In this document: in pieces, positions 12,242 to 17,586 of the stretch
How positions within the stretch are numbered: position 1 is the stretch's first letter
How the letters are laid out: each line of letters starts with the position of its first letter
Assembly (NCBI GenBank): GCA_021791235.1
Contig: JAJYXA010000003.1
Location: 1-17,586, forward strand
Length of the DNA: 17,586 bases
From: Pseudomonadota bacterium
Lineage (GTDB): Bacteria; Pseudomonadota; Gammaproteobacteria; Burkholderiales; Thiobacillaceae
Reading direction: 5' to 3'
The notes under the pieces: generated by a model
Database searches by the model: none
The model's input: the letters and a program-made list of their open reading frames with translations, nothing else
Told to the model about the DNA's origin: nothing
Made by a program: the position numbers and the translations under genes

Positions 12242-13521
12242 GCACGCCCTCGCTCAGGCGCAGCGTGGCGCTGACCTTCGCCGCCTGGATCGCGATCTTC
12301 CAGCTCGTGGTGTTCTGCCTGTCGGCCTGGTGGGTGGCGTGGCCCCTGCTGCGCGCAGCGTCGAATGACTTCGCCGCGCTGATCGTGCTGTCCGCGCAAA
12401 CCTGGGTCGAGCTGCCACCCGAGCGCCGCGGTGCGCTGGAGACGGCGCTGTCAACGGAACACGGGCTGCAACGGGTCGAGGCGGACACCCCGCTCGGCGA
12501 GAACACCAGCTATCTGCCCTTCGTTCACCTGCTGCAGGAGCGGCTCGGCATACTGACCGGCCGGCCCGCCCGCGTGGCATGGGACCCGCTGCGGCAGCGT
12601 TATCTGGCCGACATCGAACTGGACAGCGGACACCTGCGCTTTGCCTTCTCGCGCGAGCGCATCGGCACCAATCCACCGCGGGCGATCCTGGCCATCCTGC
12701 TGGCCAGCCTCACGCTCACGCTGCTGGTCGCCCATCGGGTGTCGCGGCGGCTGACCCGGCCGCTCACCCGGCTTGAGCACGCCGTCCAGGCCGTCGGCCG
12801 CGGCGAGACGCCAGCCCTGCCGGTCGCAAACGGTGTGCGCGAGCTGGACGGCCTGAGCCGCGAATTCAACGACATGGCGCGGCAGGTGCAGGCACACGCG
12901 CAGACCCGTGCCACCCTGCTGGCCGGCGTGTCGCACGACCTGCGCAGCCCGATCACGCGGCTGCGCATGGCGCTGGAACTGGCGCGCGCGCAGCCCGATC
13001 CGGCGCTGTTCGACAACATGGAACGCTACCTGGGGCAGATGGATCGTCTGATCGGCGACTTCATCGACTATGGCCGCGGCATCAGTCTGCGTCCCCCGCA
13101 ACCGCTGGTGCTGGCCCCCTGGCTCGCGCGCCTGGCCAGCGAACACGAGGCCGGGTTCATGCCTTGCGACGACATCGTCGTCCCGACCGAACCGGCGGCG
13201 CTCGAACGCGTTCTCGTCAATCTGCTGGAAAATGCGCGCCGCCACGCGCCGGCCAGCCCACCGCAGCTCGCCTGCAGCCCTGACCGGGACAGCGTGCACA
13301 TCGACGTGCTGGATCGCGGCCCCGGCATCCCGCCGGATCACCTCGACAAGGTTTTCGATCCGTTCTACCGCGTCGACCCAGCCCGCCAGGTGCCCGGCAG
13401 CGGGCTGGGGCTCGCCATCGTGCGCGAGATCTGCCGCGCGCATGGCTGGCGCATCCAGCTCGGCAACCGCCCTGGCGGCGGACTGCAGGTGCGGCTTACC
13501 CTGCCAGCGACCCAGATGTAA
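12238..13521 (+). CDS. EnvZ-type sensor histidine kinase
   Basis: I start this gene at GTG 12238, within GTGA overlapping the regulator stop, giving 427 residues. A first membrane helix (about 13-35) and a second (about 148-165) flank a periplasmic region of about 110 residues. A HAMP linker (RRLTRPLTRLEHAVQAVGRG) follows. The phosphorylated His233 lies in GVSHDLRSPITRLRMALE, very like the EnvZ H-box. The ATPase part has the N-box (NLLENARRHA), G1 (DRGPGIPPDHLDKVFDPFYR) and G2 (GSGLGLAIV). It should phosphorylate the adjacent OmpR-type regulator. The periplasmic sensor region has no recognised fold and no Cys pairs. Confidence 0.95.
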   Translation: MSTPSLRRSVALTFAAWIAIFQLVVFCLSAWWVAWPLLRAASNDFAALIVLSAQTWVELPPERRGALETALSTEHGLQRVEADTPLGENTSYLPFVHLLQERLGILTGRPARVAWDPLRQRYLADIELDSGHLRFAFSRERIGTNPPRAILAILLASLTLTLLVAHRVSRRLTRPLTRLEHAVQAVGRGETPALPVANGVRELDGLSREFNDMARQVQAHAQTRATLLAGVSHDLRSPITRLRMALELARAQPDPALFDNMERYLGQMDRLIGDFIDYGRGISLRPPQPLVLAPWLARLASEHEAGFMPCDDIVVPTEPAALERVLVNLLENARRHAPASPPQLACSPDRDSVHIDVLDRGPGIPPDHLDKVFDPFYRVDPARQVPGSGLGLAIVREICRAHGWRIQLGNRPGGGLQVRLTLPATQM

Positions 13522-13732
13522 CCCGCGCCGCGCAATCCGGTTCCCTCGTATAAGCCGGAGGCATCACGTGTATCGGTCCGGCTGAAATACGCATGACATG
13601 TCGGCCCGATAGGATGCGCCGCGTACCGATTCCGATGATGTACGGCATGGGGGGCCCTCATCAGTCCCCTAGGCCCCGCATCGATACAAGAAGGTCGGTA
13701 CGACTTTCACTTACGATCAAGGGAACCCCATC
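13522..13732. other. Intergenic region before the PhoX-like gene
   Basis: No gene is seen in these 211 bases. There is no clear terminator after the kinase gene. A short GGGGCC/GGCCCC pairing (about 13651-13677) and an 8-bp palindrome GACATGTC are present. No Pho box (CTGTCAT repeats) was found, although the downstream product resembles PhoX. Confidence 0.4.
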
Positions 13733-15106
13733 ATGACACTCAAGAAACTCTCGCTCGCAATCGGCCTGGTTCTGGCCGGTTCGTCGGCCTTCGCCGGCAG
13801 CACGTCGTTCGACCACTTCACGCCCATGACCGGCGATGCCGGCGCTGGCACACTGCCCGAGTCCGCCCCCTACAAGCTGTCTTCGCCGCGCTTCAGCCAG
13901 ATGACCATCGTCGCCCGCGATGCCACCCAAGCCAACCGCTTCGACAGCGGCAACTACGACATGCACACCGTGAACGAGAACGGCCCCGACGCCGGCCGCT
14001 TCCTGTTCACCGTGTTCGAAACCAGCCAGGCCGGCATCCAGCGCACCGACCTGCGCACCATGCAAACCACCACCATCTGGCACAGCCCGTCTGCCGCCCC
14101 CGCGCTGGACAGCCACAAGTCGTTCGATGCCTCCCGCTGGACTCCGTGGGGCACTTTCCTTACCGCCGAAGAGTCGTGGAGCGATCCGGCCGGCCCGACC
14201 AGCCTGTACGGCCGCCTGTTCGAAGTGGTCAACCCGCTGGCCGAGCCCGCCGATATCGTGATCAAGCACCGCGACATCCTGCCGCGCGTGTCGCACGAAG
14301 GCCTGGCGTTCGACAAGAAGAACAACCTGTACTTCATCGACGAGCGCAACGGCAGCCACATCTTCAAGTTCACCTCGGCCAACCCGCATGCCGACAACGG
14401 CGACGACTTCTTCGCCGCCGGCCAGACTTTCGTGCTGCGCGTGGGCGACGGCACGGTCAAGGAAGCCACCGGTGCCGCCACCTGGATTCCGCTGACCGAC
14501 AACAACGGCGTTGCCCTGCCGGGCGCCGTGGTCGTGACCGATCCCAACGGCCTGACTGCGATCGACGGCCGTGCCACGCCGAAGCTGCCGGCCTTCCTGG
14601 GCACCGGTTTCGACCGCCCGGAAGATCTGGAAATCAAGACCCTGAAGAACCACAAGCAGATGCTGTTCGTGGCCACCACCACCAACCACAAGGTGTTCTC
14701 GATCGACCTGTCCAGCGACACGGTCAAGCTGTTCGCCAGCCGCGACACGCTGGACATGGCCACCAAGCAGCCTGCCGGCAGCGCCTTCACCAACCCGGAT
14801 AACCTGGCGATCGACGCCGACGGCAACATCTACATCGTCGAAGACCAGCCGGGCGGCATCGAGGACGTCTGGTTTGCCAAGGACGAGAACAACGACGGCG
14901 TGGCCGAGGCCATCGGCAAGTGGGCAAGCCTGTCGACCGTCGGCGCGGAAAGCACCGGCCTGTACTTCGACAAGTTCAAGCCGAATGTCGCCTATATCAA
15001 CGTGCAGCATCCCGACAGCAAGGTTGATCGCACCATCATGATCACCGCGCCGTGCCAGAAGGAAGAACAGGATCACGATGGCCACCATGGTCGCGACAAT
15101 GACTGA
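13733..15106 (+). CDS. Exported PhoX/DUF839-family protein
   Basis: The 457-residue product begins with a Sec signal peptide (1-22, SSAFA). The rest matches the PhoX/DUF839 family: WGTFLTAEESWSD, VSHEGLAFDKKNNLYFIDE, RPEDLEIK and NPDNLAIDADGNIYIVEDQ, repeated blade-like segments of a beta-propeller with acidic residues for Ca binding. PhoX is a Ca/Fe alkaline phosphatase that normally leaves by the Tat route; here there is no twin-Arg motif, so phosphatase activity and metal loading may differ. The C-terminus is charged and His/Asp-rich (QDHDGHHGRDND), perhaps metal-binding. SD AAGGGAA at 13719-13725. No Pho box is seen upstream, so phosphate control is not supported here. Confidence 0.85.
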   Translation: MTLKKLSLAIGLVLAGSSAFAGSTSFDHFTPMTGDAGAGTLPESAPYKLSSPRFSQMTIVARDATQANRFDSGNYDMHTVNENGPDAGRFLFTVFETSQAGIQRTDLRTMQTTTIWHSPSAAPALDSHKSFDASRWTPWGTFLTAEESWSDPAGPTSLYGRLFEVVNPLAEPADIVIKHRDILPRVSHEGLAFDKKNNLYFIDERNGSHIFKFTSANPHADNGDDFFAAGQTFVLRVGDGTVKEATGAATWIPLTDNNGVALPGAVVVTDPNGLTAIDGRATPKLPAFLGTGFDRPEDLEIKTLKNHKQMLFVATTTNHKVFSIDLSSDTVKLFASRDTLDMATKQPAGSAFTNPDNLAIDADGNIYIVEDQPGGIEDVWFAKDENNDGVAEAIGKWASLSTVGAESTGLYFDKFKPNVAYINVQHPDSKVDRTIMITAPCQKEEQDHDGHHGRDND

Positions 15107-15160
15107 TTGATCCGTTTCTGAGCGTCCGCTCAGTTCGCCGTCGGCGGTTCGACGGCAGAC

Positions 15161-15193
15161 AAAGCCCCGCTGGCCTCGCCTGCGGGGCTTTTT
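15161..15193. terminator. Bidirectional terminator between the PhoX-like gene and metE
   Basis: AAAGCCCCGC and GCGGGGCTTT form a 10-bp stem around an 11-base loop, followed by a T-run on the plus strand and, through the A-run on the left, T's on the minus strand. It serves both convergent genes. Two shorter hairpins (CTGAGCG/CGCTCAG at 15118-15133 and GCCGTC/GACGGC near 15138-15156) lie just before it. Confidence 0.9.
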
Positions 15194-15220
15194 CATGGCG
15201 GTGTGCGCCAGCGCAGGCCG

Positions 15221-17500
15221 CTACCGGCTGGCGACCCGCATCGCCTGCCGCATGCGGCGGGCCGCCGCCACCATGTTGGCGAGCGCCGTTTCAGTCTCTG
15301 CCCAGCCGCGCGTTTTCAGCCCGCAGTCGGGGTTGACCCAGAGATGATCGGGCGCGATCACCTGCGCGGCTTTTTCCAGAAGACGCGCCATATCCGCCGT
15401 ATCGGGAATGCGCGGACTGTGGATGTCATACACGCCAGGACCGATTTCATTGGGATAGCTGAAATCGCCGAAGCCGCGCAGCAGCTCCATGTCCGAGCGG
15501 CTGGTCTCGATGGTGATGACATCGGCATCCATGGCGGCAATCGCGGGCAGGATGTCGTTGAACTCCGAATAGCACATGTGAGTGTGGATTTGCGTTGCGT
15601 CGTTCACCCCCGATGCGCTGATGCGGAATGCGCGGCTCGCCCAGTCGAGATAGGCCGGCCAGTCGGTTTTCCTGAGCGGCAGGCCTTCGCGGTAGGCCGG
15701 CTCGTCAATCTGGATGATGCCAATGCCGGCCGCCTCAAGATCGACCACTTCGTCGCGGATCGCCAGGGCGATCTGCAGGGCCGTGGCCGAGCGTGGCTGG
15801 TCGTCGCGCACGAACGACCATTGCAGCATCGTCACCGGACCGGTCAGCATGCCCTTCATCGGTTTACGGGTCAGCGATTGCGCGTAGCGCGTCCAGCCCA
15901 CCGTCATCGGCAGCGGACGCGAGACGTCGCCGTAGATGATAGGCGGCTTTACGCAGCGGCTGCCGTAGGACTGCACCCAGCCGTTCTGCGAAAACGCAAA
16001 ACCGGCCAGCTGTTCGCCGAAGTATTCGACCATGTCGTTGCGCTCGGCTTCGCCGTGCACCAGGACGTCGAGTCCCAACGCTTCCTGTTTTTCGACGGCA
16101 TGGCCGATCTCGCGCTGCATGGCGGCGGTGTAATCGGCCTCGCTGAGCTCGCCCTTCCGGAAACGGGCACGGGCACTGCGGATGTCCGAGGTCTGCGGGA
16201 ACGAACCGATGGTCGTGGTGGGAAAGGCCGGCAGCCTGAAACGTTCACGCTGCACTGCCTGGCGGACCATGAACGGGTGGTTGCGTGCATCGTGCACGGA
16301 CGTGGGGGTCGCCAGCCGCGCACCGACCGCGGTGTCATGCACGCGGGGCGAGACGCTGCGGGATACCAGCGCCCGGACAGTGTCGGACAGTGCCGCTGCC
16401 GCTGCCTGACGGCCCGCATTGAATGTGGTCTTGAGCGTGGCCAGCGCGGCGATTTTCTCGTCGGCAAACGCCAGCCAGCTTTGAAGTTCGGCATCGAACC
16501 GGTTTTCACCCGCCAGGCTGACCGGCACATGCAGCAACGAGCACGAGGGGGCGAACCACAGCCGGTCGGCCAGCCGCATGTGCAGACCTTCGAAGCGCTC
16601 GAATACCGCATTCAGATCGGTCTTCCAGATGTTGCGGCCGTCGATCACGCCCGCCGACAGCACCTTGGTGGCGGGCAGCCAGTCGATCACCTGGGCGAGT
16701 TCGTCGCCGCCGCGCACGCAATCGACGTGCACCCCGGCCACCGGCAGTTTCAGCGCCACCAGCAAATTCTCGCGCAACGGTCCGAAATAGCTGGCGAGCA
16801 GGAGCTTCATGCCCGCCGTATTCAGGTGGTGGTAGGCGCGCTCGAAGGCGGACCGCCACGCGGCGGGCAGGTCGAGTGCGAGAATCGGCTCGTCGACCTG
16901 CACCCATTGCACCCCCTGCGCTTTCAGGCGCCCCAGAATCTGCGCATAGACCGGCAGCACTCGCTCGAGCAGGTCGAGGCGGTCGAAGCCCGCCGCTTTT
17001 TCCTTGCCCAGCCAGAGGAAGGTGAGCGGACCGATCAGCACCGGCTTGGCCTCGAAACCGGCCGTCTGGGCCTCGGCCACTTCGTCGAACAGCCAGTCCG
17101 TGCCGAGCGAGAATTGCGTGTCCGGTTTGAATTCGGGCACCAGGTAGTGGTAGTTGGTATCGAACCACTTGGTCATTTCCATCGCATGGCACGCGTCGTT
17201 GCCGCGCGCCAGCTGGAAATATTCCGGCAGGCCGATCGCCGCGCCAAAGCCGAAGCGTTCAGGCACGCAGCCCAGCAGCACGACGTGGTTCAGCATCTGG
17301 TCGTAGAACGCGAAATCCCCCACCGTCACGAAATCGAGCCCGGCCGCATGCTGCCGCCGCCAGCTGGCCTGGCGAATGCCGCTGGCCACGGCCTTCAACG
17401 CGGTCTCGTCGACTTCGCCGCGCCAGTAGGCCTCCTGCGCAAATTTCAGTTCGCGGTTCGGGCCGATGCGCGGAACGCCCAATACGTGTGCCAGTGCCAT
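15221..17500 (-). CDS. metE: Cobalamin-independent methionine synthase
   Basis: The 759-residue product is full length for MetE. It begins [19 protein letters not shown], the usual opening, with GGGAG seven bases before ATG 17500. The N-terminal half holds GTDWLFDE and the C-terminal catalytic barrel starts at [15 protein letters not shown]. Zinc ligands are present in [10 protein letters not shown] (His and Cys), TIETSRSD (Glu) and [13 protein letters not shown] (Cys). It moves a methyl group from 5-methyltetrahydropteroyl-triglutamate to homocysteine to make methionine, in the cytosol. It is transcribed alone toward the shared terminator at 15161-15193. Confidence 0.97.
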   Translation of the reverse strand: MALAHVLGVPRIGPNRELKFAQEAYWRGEVDETALKAVASGIRQASWRRQHAAGLDFVTVGDFAFYDQMLNHVVLLGCVPERFGFGAAIGLPEYFQLARGNDACHAMEMTKWFDTNYHYLVPEFKPDTQFSLGTDWLFDEVAEAQTAGFEAKPVLIGPLTFLWLGKEKAAGFDRLDLLERVLPVYAQILGRLKAQGVQWVQVDEPILALDLPAAWRSAFERAYHHLNTAGMKLLLASYFGPLRENLLVALKLPVAGVHVDCVRGGDELAQVIDWLPATKVLSAGVIDGRNIWKTDLNAVFERFEGLHMRLADRLWFAPSCSLLHVPVSLAGENRFDAELQSWLAFADEKIAALATLKTTFNAGRQAAAAALSDTVRALVSRSVSPRVHDTAVGARLATPTSVHDARNHPFMVRQAVQRERFRLPAFPTTTIGSFPQTSDIRSARARFRKGELSEADYTAAMQREIGHAVEKQEALGLDVLVHGEAERNDMVEYFGEQLAGFAFSQNGWVQSYGSRCVKPPIIYGDVSRPLPMTVGWTRYAQSLTRKPMKGMLTGPVTMLQWSFVRDDQPRSATALQIALAIRDEVVDLEAAGIGIIQIDEPAYREGLPLRKTDWPAYLDWASRAFRISASGVNDATQIHTHMCYSEFNDILPAIAAMDADVITIETSRSDMELLRGFGDFSYPNEIGPGVYDIHSPRIPDTADMARLLEKAAQVIAPDHLWVNPDCGLKTRGWAETETALANMVAAARRMRQAMRVASR

Positions 17501-17586
17501 GTGCGTGCTCCCAATGAATGATGGACGCCATGATGCCGATGCGGGTAACATGAAACAAACGAATATTTCTCATTTATTTAATGAAC
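17501..17586 (-). promoter_or_regulatory. metE upstream region, incomplete
   Basis: Only 86 bases are visible. On the minus strand TGAGAAATATTCG (17572-17560) matches the MetR pattern TGAA-N5-TTCA at six of eight positions. An AT-rich stretch follows to the window end, where a promoter or a divergent metR might lie. A cobalamin riboswitch cannot be judged from so short a leader. Confidence 0.25.

Noticed and set aside
15203..17521. 772-codon open frame on the plus strand
   Set aside because: It is antisense to metE, which is identified along its whole length.

Overview
The window is about 17.6 kb of GC-rich DNA from a proteobacterium, most likely a betaproteobacterium of the kind found in metal- or sulfur-rich settings. 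The evidence is gene content: a CxxC-type Fnr regulator, a Tn501-like mer module, an AlkT-like rubredoxin reductase, an EnvZ/OmpR-type two-component system, QueD, cobalamin-independent MetE and many Sec-exported proteins. There is no rRNA, tRNA, CRISPR, IS element or phage gene, so the placement is an inference.

Left part (1-6564): a left-truncated ArsR-HTH/rhodanese regulator is divergent from a Crp/Fnr-family regulator. Downstream of the latter a perfect 16-bp Fnr-type palindrome precedes an 899-residue exported protein that looks like three outer-membrane beta-barrels in one chain, the last two being a tandem duplication. Two exported proteins of unknown function follow (a Gly/Lys-rich 377-residue protein and a His-rich 110-residue protein sharing short motifs), then a strong terminator and a separate 56-residue exported acidic protein.

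Middle (6661-10930): a QueD homologue with an altered zinc site; an exported rhodanese-like lipoprotein without its catalytic cysteine; a mer module (merR divergent from merT-merP and a GDCCVxC protein) with no merA in sight; and a rubrerythrin-rubredoxin-rubredoxin reductase operon that forms a complete electron chain for peroxide removal. The rubrerythrin leader can fold so that a perfect 10-bp stem covers its ribosome binding site, and its promoter is packed with palindromes.

Right part (11071-17586): a small TPEQ-repeat periplasmic protein is divergent from an OmpR-type response regulator and its EnvZ-type kinase. A direct-repeat element between them has a near-identical copy 5 kb away, upstream of the 56-residue exported protein, in the same orientation relative to the gene it would serve. 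This suggests a small local regulon. A PhoX/DUF839-family exported protein and metE converge on a shared terminator.

The observations I rate highest are the shared two-component operator, the SD-covering hairpin in the rubrerythrin leader, the triple-barrel protein with its exported partners under an Fnr-type site, and the mer module with a GDCCVxC protein in place of a visible MerA.
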